Below, one piece after another: positions 1 to 5,916 of a stretch of 6,861 nucleotides of DNA. The stretch spans positions 1-6,861 of the forward strand of contig QIJG01000163.1 of NCBI GenBank assembly GCA_003232715.1. The letters run 5' to 3'. The stretch is from Nitrospirota bacterium. GTDB lineage: Bacteria > Nitrospirota > Thermodesulfovibrionia > Thermodesulfovibrionales > JdFR-85. Position numbers and translations under genes: made by a program. A model generated the notes under the pieces. It was not told the origin of the DNA, searched no databases, and worked only from the letters and a program-made list of their open reading frames with translations. The first letter of the stretch is position 1; every line of letters begins with the position of its first letter.

Positions 1-431
1 TTTTTGGCCTTGGTTTTGATACAGCTACGGAAGTAGCTGTACTGGGCATATCAGCAGCAATGGCACAAAGTGGTAATTTACCTATATGGGACATTATGAT
101 CTTCCCACTTCTTTTTACAGCAGGCATGAGTTTGCTTGACTCATCGGATGGCGTGATAATGCTAAAGGCTTATGATTGGGCTATGGTGGATGCTATACGC
201 AAAATCTTCTTCAATATGACAATTACAGGTGCATCTGTGTTTGTAGCGCTGCTTGTAGGGACTATCGAGTGGGTACAGGTGGTATCTTCTCATTTTGGAT
301 GGAACGGTAGCGTTTTTATATTTTTAAATACTTTAGATTTTGCCGTTTTAGGTGTTTTCGTTGTAGGTTTCATGCTTTTTATATGGTTCTTGGCATATCT
401 CTACTATAGTAGAGTATTAAAAAGCGTATAA
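1..431 (+). CDS. NiCoT-family nickel/cobalt transporter, C-terminal part (5' end outside window)
   Basis: This is the 3' part of an integral inner-membrane permease for Ni2+ and/or Co2+ (HoxN/HupN/NixA family), which supplies metal to enzymes such as hydrogenase, urease or B12 enzymes. The frame is open from base 3 and ends with TAA at 429-431, leaving about 142 residues of a family that is usually 330-370 long. Two family signatures are visible: FGLGFDTATE at the very start (bases 3-32) and a GMSLLDSSDGVIML stretch, corresponding to the conserved GM-x3-D-x2-DG region. Three or four hydrophobic segments follow, the last being the aromatic-rich helix near the C-terminus (LFIWFLAYLYY). The HAxDADHI motif of helix II lies upstream of the window. 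An internal ATG at base 60 is not the start, because the signature motif precedes it in frame. Family is confident; Ni versus Co preference cannot be read from this part. Confidence 0.9.
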   Translation, partial: FGLGFDTATEVAVLGISAAMAQSGNLPIWDIMIFPLLFTAGMSLLDSSDGVIMLKAYDWAMVDAIRKIFFNMTITGASVFVALLVGTIEWVQVVSSHFGWNGSVFIFLNTLDFAVLGVFVVGFMLFIWFLAYLYYSRVLKSV

Positions 432-598
432 GAATATAATCGCAAATCCAGTATATTCAGGCTCACGACATGGAGTAGGCGGTTCCCTCTGTGTCACTTT
501 AAGGATCAGCAAAGAGTTATTAAGGAAGGCTTTAATAAAGGGGAACGGATTAACATTGTTGCACACTATGCAAAACGACTGCCGAGTCGACTCTCAAG
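432..598. other. Intergenic DNA after the metal transporter, no gene seen
   Basis: No convincing reading frame is present. Two weak structures are visible: an AT-rich hairpin (TTATTAA at 517-523 with TTAATAA at 532-538), which lies well after the transporter stop and has no T-run, and a small CGACT/AGTCG hairpin at 576-589. Neither is a convincing terminator. The stretch leads directly into the two-hairpin repeat at 599-659. Confidence 0.5.
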
Positions 599-659
599 TG
601 TCATTCCGGCTTGTCCGGAATCAAAGAGGGATATGATTCCCGACGTTGCGGGAATGACA
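599..659. repeat. Two-hairpin dispersed-repeat-like element (TGTCATTCC...GGAATGACA)
   Basis: The element is bounded by a perfect inverted repeat, TGTCATTCC (599-607) and GGAATGACA (651-659). Inside are two hairpins: ATTCCGG/CCGGAAT (603-609 and 615-621, 5-nt loop) and ATTCCCG/CGGGAAT (636-642 and 649-655, 6-nt loop). The ends matching GTCATTCC(C/G)G resemble the small non-coding repeats scattered through intergenic regions of many Proteobacteria and relatives. The structure is directly visible; dispersal in the genome is inferred and cannot be seen in one window. It lies about 84 bases before the next gene and could affect the message there or simply be a passive insertion. Confidence 0.65.
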
Positions 660-742
660 ATTCAACTCTCCGACATAACAAGGTTGACATGACACTACTG
701 ACTGGCAAAAAAAATAAACATGACTGAGCATGGGAGGAAAGA

Positions 743-1816
743 ATGCAGATCGATGGTCACCACACAATGACTTATGTTGCTGCACGCCTGGCCGGATATG
801 GACACCGGCAAGCATCAATAATAGCCTATAGCGCCCAATATGTCGATGATGCGACCAATTCAGGTGTAATCTCTTTTCGAAACGGAGCAATGTACAGCAG
901 AATCTCATCTGCACATAAAATGCTTGATTATCGTAATGCAGATGAGCTGGCAAACCATAGGGTCTGGGTTCCCTTTCATTTTCTGCCTGGTAACGGGGGG
1001 AAACCTGCCGGAGAAAACCCTGAAGGCACCTTCATAAGGAAATTAGTGTGTCATCCTGACAGCCATATAGCCATGGCCATGCTCCGGGCATGTGTAAATG
1101 ATCATGAGAAACCATACGCATTGCACAGGCTGGGAATAACGATACACGTCTATGCTGATACCTGGGCACATCAAGGCTTTGCCGGAGTAAACCACAAAAT
1201 CAACGAGGTTGGGGATATCAAGAGCAACAACAAGTCGATGGACAGGAGCTTTCTGAACAAAATTGCCAATTTTTTCCTGAGCAAGTCGTTTCCGCTGGGG
1301 CATGGTGCGGCGCTCAGTTATCCTGATCAGCCGTCACTCGTTTGGGAGTATCGCAACGGTCTGAACGAAGAGGTAAGAAGAAACAACCCGGAAATCTTCA
1401 TGGACGCGGTGGATAAGATGTGCCGTGCGATGCAATGTTTCCGGGGGAAAGACCTCGGCATGGATCTCGAGTCAATGCCCGGGCTGCCCGAAAAGGATGC
1501 AAAGAAGATATACTCTCTGATCAAATCCAATCGTGATAAAAGCGGGGAGAAACGGCATGAGAAATGGCTTGATGAGATCAAAAAAGGCAGCTTCTCCTTT
1601 GGACCGGAGGATATAGAGTACATAGCGAAAGGGAGAGGGTCCTGGAAGTATAAGTCGATCAGTCAACTGGCGGCATCAGATACAGGCCGGGAAGTATTCA
1701 AGTTCAAGAAGGCCTTCATGTCGTCTAACTGGAAATATTTCCATGACGCTCTGCAAGCGCACCGTCTTGGCATCTTGCATGATGTGCTTCCGAAATACGG
1801 TATATGCGCTGCATAG
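743..1816 (+). CDS. DUF6765-family protein, probable metal-binding helical protein
   Basis: This is a complete 357-residue protein of unknown function. Start choice is firm: ATG at 743 follows a strong GGGAGG ribosome site at 732-737. The pattern fits the DUF6765 family as I recall it, with conserved blocks IDGHH (residues 3-7), YSAQYVDDATNSG (29-41), SSAHKMLDY (55-63), WVPFHFLPG (75-83) and LGITIHVYADTWAHQGF (130-146). The clustered H6/H7, D35/D36, H58, H79 and H128, plus H135-x3-D139-x3-H143 on one helix face, look like a buried metal site. The last block recalls the LGxxxHxxxD pattern of zinc-dependent phospholipase C/S1-P1 nuclease-type helical folds; that fold link is inference. No signal peptide or membrane segment is evident. 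The C-terminal third is Lys-rich and lacks the motifs. The gene stands alone, converging on the chemotaxis genes, so context gives no function. Confidence 0.8.
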   Translation: MQIDGHHTMTYVAARLAGYGHRQASIIAYSAQYVDDATNSGVISFRNGAMYSRISSAHKMLDYRNADELANHRVWVPFHFLPGNGGKPAGENPEGTFIRKLVCHPDSHIAMAMLRACVNDHEKPYALHRLGITIHVYADTWAHQGFAGVNHKINEVGDIKSNNKSMDRSFLNKIANFFLSKSFPLGHGAALSYPDQPSLVWEYRNGLNEEVRRNNPEIFMDAVDKMCRAMQCFRGKDLGMDLESMPGLPEKDAKKIYSLIKSNRDKSGEKRHEKWLDEIKKGSFSFGPEDIEYIAKGRGSWKYKSISQLAASDTGREVFKFKKAFMSSNWKYFHDALQAHRLGILHDVLPKYGICAA

Positions 1817-1835
1817 AATGCTTATACGCATGGGT

Positions 1836-1873
1836 AGCGATTACCAGGGACTATACACTCCCTGGTAATCGCT
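1836..1873. terminator. Perfect 15-bp hairpin between convergent genes
   Basis: AGCGATTACCAGGGA (1836-1850) is exactly complementary to TCCCTGGTAATCGCT (1859-1873), with an 8-nt loop. It begins 20 bases after the DUF6765 stop and lies 84 bases beyond the end of the chemoreceptor gene on the other strand, so it could serve as a shared transcription stop or 3'-end stabiliser. Neither strand has a proper T-run after the stem, so it is not a textbook intrinsic terminator; Rho-dependent ending or a role in RNA stability is also possible. Confidence 0.6.
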
Positions 1874-1956
1874 TAGATTATAGATTCATTCAGGGAACGT
1901 TATAAGTTCTTTCTCTGTGAATAAGGTGCCTCGCTCCCTGTATGTATGTGGAGGTT

Positions 1957-3720
1957 TCAGGAATGATAGGCATCTCCATTTCCAGGAGATGGAGTAAGGA
2001 ATTCTTCATGGTCTTCATACCCCGTTGTCTTGGACGCACCGACCTTTTTTGCCACTGTTGGCGTTGTTGAATGGGTTTGATTATCATCAAGCTTGAACCA
2101 TGCTATAAGTGTCGTGAGTTCACCGGACAACTTTGCGAAATCGTTAGTTGCCATGTCAATCTGGGAGACACCTTCTTTTGATGTCCGGGATACGTTGGAG
2201 ATATTTTCCATGTTTGTGGAGACCTGTTCAATGGCTGCCGATTGCTCCTCTGTTGCTGTTGCAATGGACTGTACCATATCGAGACTCTGCTGTGAGGCAT
2301 GGACTATTTTCTTGAGGACCTCTCTTGCATTCTCAGCCAGCTTTACACCCTCCTCAGCCTTTACCTTGCCTTCTTCCATACCTTGAACGGATATGTCGGT
2401 CTCCTTCTGAATCTTTCTGATCATACCTGATATCTCTTCCGTTGCCCTTGCCGTCCTCTCTGCAAGCTTCCTCACCTCATCAGCCACAACGGCAAACCCC
2501 CTGCCCTGTTCACCCGCCCTTGCCGCCTCGATAGCTGCATTTAAGGCAAGGAGGTTTGTCTGGTCGGCTATGTCATTAATAACATTGATTATGTCACCTA
2601 TCTGCTTGTTGCTTTCACCCAGTTTTTCAATCTGACCGGCGGAGGTCTCAACAGCCCGGGATATGTCTAAGAGGCCGGAGATTGCCTTTTCGACCACTGT
2701 TTGGCCCTCATTGGCAACTTCAACGGAGTCTTTTGCGGCCGATGATGCATCAGAGGCATTTCTTGCTACATCCAGGATGGTCTGGGAGATCTCCGTAGAG
2801 GCAGTGGCCGACTGTTCGATCTGCATGACCTGGGCTTCTATCCCCGCGGCGATTTGAGAGACTGAAGCCGATACCTCCTCAGAGTTGGAGGAAACGGCAT
2901 AAGATGTAGCGTCAATCCGTTTAACAATCGATCTAAGGTTTCCGACGAGTTGATGCATTGCCTTATGCAACTGGCCGAATTCGTCTTTTCGTTGAACATC
3001 CGAGAGTTCCATGCCCAGCTCTCCTTCTGCTAATTCATTGGCCATTTCGACCGTCTCATTCAATGGTTTGTTTATGCTGCGGATCAGGAACAGACCGCTT
3101 ACCACGACGAAGAGAAGTGAAAACAGGGTGATACCCAGAATCACGGTCGTTAGTTTGTCTACAGAAAGAACAATACTTCCCAACTGCTTTGCCATGTCAT
3201 CCCGCATATCATTTACGAAGGGGTTTAATATTGTCTCAAGATGCTCTGTTGACCTGTTAAAATCAGCCATCAGCTTGTTCCCGGCCTGGGTTCCATCTTT
3301 AATGTAGGATCCGGCCATCTTTTTGCCCATTTTGTAAAACTCATCTGTCCTGCTTCTCAGCTCTTCTATCCTCCGGATGCCATCGGTATTGTTTTCTTCT
3401 CTGTATTTGTTCTTGAAACGTTCCATGCTGTCGAGAAAGGTGAGGTAGTTTTTCTCCGCCTCCTTAAATCCTTTGTCAAGGCCATTGCGTCCGCGTGAGG
3501 CTGATATCTCTGAGAGATGCTGGTTTATCCCGATCACCTCCTTGCTCATAACCTCGGCAAGGGTTAAAAAAGAGGCATCTTTCTCTTTTATAATCCGCGC
3601 TTTTTCTGATATTCCTTTGCTGATCTGAAAGGTCAAGGCTGCGATTATGGTCATTAATGCCAGTGGGACCGCAAAAGTAAGGATGATTTTTTTACTGACC
3701 TTCAAGTTGTTCCATTGCAT
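1957..3720 (-). CDS. Methyl-accepting chemotaxis protein (transmembrane chemoreceptor)
   Basis: This is a complete 587-residue chemoreceptor. ATG at 3718-3720 is preceded by GGAGG (3726-3730, 5-nt spacing). TM1 is at about residues 11-31, a helical periplasmic sensor at 32-190, TM2 at 193-213 and HAMP at about 214-266 (P219, DEFG 246-249). The cytoplasmic coiled-coil runs 267-540. The signalling tip is unmistakable, with DQTNLLALNAAIEAARAG (386-403) running into EQGRGFAVVADEVRKLAERT (404-423). The arm lengths of about 135 residues fit the 40-heptad class (inference). ATATEEQSAAIEQ (487-499) is a likely methylation segment. The sensor carries ISASRGRNGLDKGFKEAE (72-89), similar to an ISATRG-GLDDGF-type motif I recall from many deltaproteobacterial receptors; its ligand is unknown. 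The C-terminus (to GNGDAYHS) lacks the NWETF-type CheR/CheB tether. It lies downstream of the CheW-CheZ gene on the same strand, with its own FliA promoter. Confidence 0.97.
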   Translation of the reverse strand: MQWNNLKVSKKIILTFAVPLALMTIIAALTFQISKGISEKARIIKEKDASFLTLAEVMSKEVIGINQHLSEISASRGRNGLDKGFKEAEKNYLTFLDSMERFKNKYREENNTDGIRRIEELRSRTDEFYKMGKKMAGSYIKDGTQAGNKLMADFNRSTEHLETILNPFVNDMRDDMAKQLGSIVLSVDKLTTVILGITLFSLLFVVVSGLFLIRSINKPLNETVEMANELAEGELGMELSDVQRKDEFGQLHKAMHQLVGNLRSIVKRIDATSYAVSSNSEEVSASVSQIAAGIEAQVMQIEQSATASTEISQTILDVARNASDASSAAKDSVEVANEGQTVVEKAISGLLDISRAVETSAGQIEKLGESNKQIGDIINVINDIADQTNLLALNAAIEAARAGEQGRGFAVVADEVRKLAERTARATEEISGMIRKIQKETDISVQGMEEGKVKAEEGVKLAENAREVLKKIVHASQQSLDMVQSIATATEEQSAAIEQVSTNMENISNVSRTSKEGVSQIDMATNDFAKLSGELTTLIAWFKLDDNQTHSTTPTVAKKVGASKTTGYEDHEEFLTPSPGNGDAYHS

Positions 3721-3808
3721 GATAGCCTCCGGTTCTTATATTTTCCTGATTTGTCTCATAATGGTTTCACCGGCATTCAGGATTCCACCGTAAGAAACCT
3801 TTTATGGA

Positions 3809-3835
3809 TTATCGGCCAGGTTCACGAAAACTTTA
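3809..3835 (-). promoter_or_regulatory. Perfect sigma-28 (FliA) promoter of the chemoreceptor gene
   Basis: On the minus strand TAAAGTTT (3835-3828), an 11-nt spacer and GCCGATAA (3816-3809) match the enterobacterial flagellar sigma-28 consensus at all 16 positions with exact spacing. It lies in the 226-nt gap between the CheW-CheZ stop and the chemoreceptor ATG. Transcription would start near 3802, leaving a leader of about 80 nt before ATG at 3720. It implies co-expression with late flagellar genes, partly independent of the upstream gene. Confidence 0.88.
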
Positions 3836-3946
3836 ACTATAGTCTGGGTATAAACTCCAACTCCGGGTCTCTTCTACTTCTCAGATGGGTTTTAATTTGT
3901 AAATACAATTCGTGACTTATTCAAGGAAAGGAATCAGCTGTTCGTT

Positions 3947-5221
3947 TCAGAACCCGAAATCGTTTAATAATGAGTCCACGTCTTTCTGATTTGACAGGGA
4001 GTCTTCAGACGCTGATTCAGTGGTCTGGGGGCCTTCAAGAAACTCTTCCTTCCTTTTGGGTTCGATCTTTCCACCGAAGACTTTCACCAGTTGCACAAGC
4101 TGTGTCTCAAGCTCGGCCACGAGAGTAATCACTTTTCTTATGATCTGACCTGTAAGATCCTGGAACTCCTGGGCAAGGAGGACCTCCATAAAGTCTCCGT
4201 TCATCTCCTCCAATGAATTTCTCAAAAACTTCATCGCTTCTATTTCTGCCCCTGAGGACCCATCGAGCTCTTTCAGTTTTCCATCAATAATATCAAGCCT
4301 TGTTATAATATCACTCTGCAGGACAAGGTTTTTCTCCATCAGACTTATGGTCTTTTCTGCCGCTTCCTCTGTCTTGGTAATAACCCAGTTGAGTTTATCA
4401 GCAGCGTCCGGCATTTCTTCAAGTGCCATATTTTTGAGTCTTGGGTCGATCATTGTTTTAAATTCGCTGAAGGCGTTGTGTAGATTTCTTGTTATTTTAC
4501 CTATTTCAGTGAAAAGTTCTTTCTCTCCCATTGCAGATATATTCATGAGAATGGATTCGGCCTTTTCAAGGTCACCATTCGATAGGGCATTAAGGAATTC
4601 CTGCACGTCTGCCATTATCTGTTGGACCATGTTTCTCTCAAGACCTTTTGATTCAGCCCGATCGATGATCTCGTCTTTTATTTCTTTGATCAGGTAATCT
4701 CCTCCAATTCCGGCGACCTTTTTGGTTATGAGTACCTTGCCGTCCTCGGTCAGTTCCTTGTCTATTACCTGGTCTTCCAGGATCGTCATGTCATCTACTG
4801 AGATGAGTTTTGAAAAGTCGATGAGCTGCAGCAGCTTATTGTCATCCATTATGACAATTCCCCGGATGTAGTCACCTGATGTTTTCGACAGGATGTTTAT
4901 ATTTTTTTCCACGTTTTCATCCTGAATGTTTACTACACCGGTGATACCGTCTACAAGTCCTCCAACCGTCAACTTTCCGATATTAACTACAACAATCTTC
5001 TGTTCCTGGGTCCCGTTTGATTCTGAAGAGAAGAACATCTTTTTTTTAAGATCGATTACCGGGATAACCCTGCTCCTCATGTTGATGATACCAAGGATGT
5101 ATTCAGGAGATTCGGGGATCTTGGTGGTTTGCACGGGCTTTATTATTTCCTGGACGTTCAGTATAGGGATTGCGAATTCTTCATCTCCAAGCTTGAATCC
5201 GATGTGCTGACCTGAGAACAT
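3947..5221 (-). CDS. cheZ: CheW-CheZ fusion: receptor adaptor domain joined to CheY-P phosphatase
   Basis: This 424-residue cytoplasmic protein has ATG at 5219-5221 after AGGAGG (5227-5232). Residues 5-141 are a CheW domain (ILGIINMRSRVIPVIDLKKK at 43-62), the SH3-like fold that docks to receptors and CheA. Residues about 142-232 are a charged, helical linker without a recognised domain. From about 235 onward it follows CheZ: EIGKITRNLHNAF (239-251) and PDAADKLNWVITKTEEAAEK (271-290), then LLAQEFQDLTGQIIRKVITL (348-367). D355 and Q359 match E. coli CheZ D143 and Q147, the residues that activate water to dephosphorylate CheY-P. The tail LEGPQ (395-399) and DVDSLLNDFGF (414-424) parallels E. 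coli LNGPQ and the C-terminal CheY-binding peptide. All CheZ working parts are therefore present in about 190 residues (E. coli CheZ is 214). Inferred role: ending the CheY-P signal at the receptor array. It is followed by the chemoreceptor gene. Confidence 0.93.
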   Translation of the reverse strand: MFSGQHIGFKLGDEEFAIPILNVQEIIKPVQTTKIPESPEYILGIINMRSRVIPVIDLKKKMFFSSESNGTQEQKIVVVNIGKLTVGGLVDGITGVVNIQDENVEKNINILSKTSGDYIRGIVIMDDNKLLQLIDFSKLISVDDMTILEDQVIDKELTEDGKVLITKKVAGIGGDYLIKEIKDEIIDRAESKGLERNMVQQIMADVQEFLNALSNGDLEKAESILMNISAMGEKELFTEIGKITRNLHNAFSEFKTMIDPRLKNMALEEMPDAADKLNWVITKTEEAAEKTISLMEKNLVLQSDIITRLDIIDGKLKELDGSSGAEIEAMKFLRNSLEEMNGDFMEVLLAQEFQDLTGQIIRKVITLVAELETQLVQLVKVFGGKIEPKRKEEFLEGPQTTESASEDSLSNQKDVDSLLNDFGF

Positions 5222-5277
5222 AAAATCCTCCTGTTTTTTATTGTTTTAATATCAGAAAACAAAAAGGTATATTAATT

Positions 5278-5304
5278 TTATCGTCCAGAGATGATAAAAC
5301 TTTA
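5278..5304 (-). promoter_or_regulatory. Near-perfect sigma-28 (FliA) promoter of the CheW-CheZ gene
   Basis: On the minus strand TAAAGTTT (5304-5297), an 11-nt spacer and GACGATAA (5285-5278) match the FliA consensus at 15 of 16 positions. The start of transcription would fall near 5271, giving a leader of about 50 nt before the ATG at 5221. The same architecture stands before the neighbouring chemoreceptor, so the two genes probably form one flagellar-regulated group. Confidence 0.85.
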
Positions 5305-5446
5305 GCGGGCTAACAAAGTCCTGATTGTATTGTATTCATTGCTTGCCTTTTCAGACCTTCTCAGGAGTCGCCCAGAAATTAATTTATAGATTTTTGATAC
5401 AAAGACAGAAGGACTTAGTCAGCGAAAATAAACAACCTTTACATTT
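5305..5446. other. AT-rich spacer upstream of the chemotaxis promoter, nothing recognised
   Basis: I see no reading frame, RNA gene or clear operator here. It separates the FliA promoter from the probable end of an insertion-sequence remnant (run of six G at 5447-5452). Confidence 0.4.
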
Positions 5447-5457
5447 GGGGGGACAAA

Positions 5458-5482
5458 TTTAGCATACTTACAGTATGCTAAA
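5458..5482. repeat. 11-bp hairpin at the putative left end of an IS remnant
   Basis: TTTAGCATACT (5458-5468) pairs perfectly with AGTATGCTAAA (5472-5482) across a 3-nt loop. It directly follows GGGGGGACAAA (5447-5457), which looks like the terminus of an insertion sequence, and it overlaps the start of the transposase-like remnant. It could be a terminal or subterminal palindrome of that element. No matching right end was found in the window. Confidence 0.5.
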
Positions 5483-5606
5483 AACACCTGCAGATATAAG
5501 CAGCATTAAAGAATAATTTGATGATATCATTTATTCATTAGATGAGCGGCGAATTCGTATATGGTGTGCATCCAAAGCACGGGCTGAATGGTCGGGGAGG
5601 GGTAAC
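5475..5606 (+). pseudogene. Transposase N-terminal remnant (possibly ISAzo13-like) with in-frame stop
   Basis: From ATG at 5475 the frame reads MLKTPADISSIKE, meets TAA at 5514-5516, then continues in the same frame as FDDIIYSLDERRIRIWCASK and ARAEWSGRG before joining unrelated sequence near 5604. The LDERxxRxWxAxxAxA pattern resembles the N-terminus of ISAzo13-type (Rhodopirellula-transposase) DDE proteins as I recall them, roughly LDERxRRLWAAxEAxALGxGG. Only about 40 residues remain and the gene is broken by the stop and by the junction, so it cannot make a working enzyme. Family assignment is tentative; that this is a decayed coding fragment is more secure. Confidence 0.4.
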
Positions 5607-5670
5607 TGTGATGAACTGGACAAGGAGTTGGAGAGAAGAGGACACCGCTTTGCACGGTACGCGGATGACA
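5607..5670 (+). pseudogene. ltrA: Fragment of a group II intron reverse transcriptase ending at YADD
   Basis: The plus-strand frame at 5610-5669 reads DELDKELERRGHRFARYADD, the segment around the polymerase active site of bacterial group II intron-encoded reverse transcriptases/maturases. The two aspartates of YADD (5658-5669) are catalytic metal ligands. Upstream palm/finger sequence is missing, being joined abruptly to the transposase remnant. After YADD the frame ceases to look like reverse transcriptase. Only about 21 codons survive, so this is a pseudogene. It ends precisely where the sequence becomes group II intron ribozyme (GTGTGCC at 5671), which suggests another intron inserted into this gene at the YADD codons. 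Confidence 0.7.
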
Positions 5671-5882
5671 GTGTGCCACGAAGGCGCACGGTAGGACGAA
5701 GTTTCCTCCGTGCAGCTATGCTGCATAAGAGATGAGGGAAGGCCCCTCGAAGCCGCTATGCAGGAGTAGGCTACAAAACACCGTAAGCTGCGCTGGTTAA
5801 GAGCTGGGGTGGTGAGCGTTACGGAAAAGGCAGAACAAGATTTTGTCAGGTGAGTATCAAGGAGACGAACGCAAGTGAACCA
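5671..5882 (+). mobile_element. 5' part of a group II intron ribozyme (domain I remnant)
   Basis: The sequence begins GTGTGCC, fitting the GUGYG 5' end of bacterial group II introns, and folds at once into GTGTGCC/GGCGCAC (5671-5677 and 5683-5689). Further pairings are GCAGC/GCTGC (5712-5716 and 5720-5724) and the longer-range CCGTAA/TTACGG (5781-5786 and 5819-5824). The segment ending GACGAACGCAAGTGAACC (to about 5882) resembles the domain I region carrying GAACGCAAGU in other bacterial introns, including the Lactococcus intron as I remember it. Domains II-VI, the maturase gene and domain V are absent, so it cannot splice. The right end is approximate. Confidence 0.62.
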
Positions 5883-5885
5883 GTT

Positions 5886-5916
5886 GATTCTGATCTGATC
5901 AGATTCTGATATCAGA
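5886..5916. repeat. Tandem overlapping palindromes with a GATTCTGAT direct repeat
   Basis: GATTCTGAT occurs at 5886-5894 and 5902-5910 (16-nt period). Between and after the copies are two perfect 12-bp palindromes, ATCTGATCAGAT (5893-5904) and TCTGATATCAGA (5905-5916). This begins just where group II intron similarity fades, so it may mark a junction between mobile remnants. No protein-binding function can be assigned. Confidence 0.55.

Noticed and set aside
60..431. Separate 123-residue membrane protein starting at base 60
   Set aside because: The NiCoT signature FGLGFDTATE precedes this ATG in the same open frame, so it is an internal methionine of a truncated transporter.
684..717. Sigma-70 promoter before the DUF6765 gene (TTGACA at 684-689)
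   Set aside because: The -35 match is exact but no acceptable -10 hexamer stands at 16-18 nt; only an A-rich run is present, so it is not listed as a feature.
2093..2386. Plus-strand frames inside the chemoreceptor and CheW-CheZ genes (2093-3307, 4347-5210)
   Set aside because: They are shadows of strongly conserved minus-strand genes and contain no family motifs.
5458..5482. Intrinsic terminator
   Set aside because: The 11-bp stem is perfect but lacks a downstream T-run on the plus strand, and no gene on either strand ends beside it; an IS-end palindrome is a better reading.
5538..5726. 62-residue minus-strand frame
   Set aside because: It is antisense to the transposase and reverse-transcriptase remnants and the intron ribozyme, where the plus strand gives recognisable sequence.
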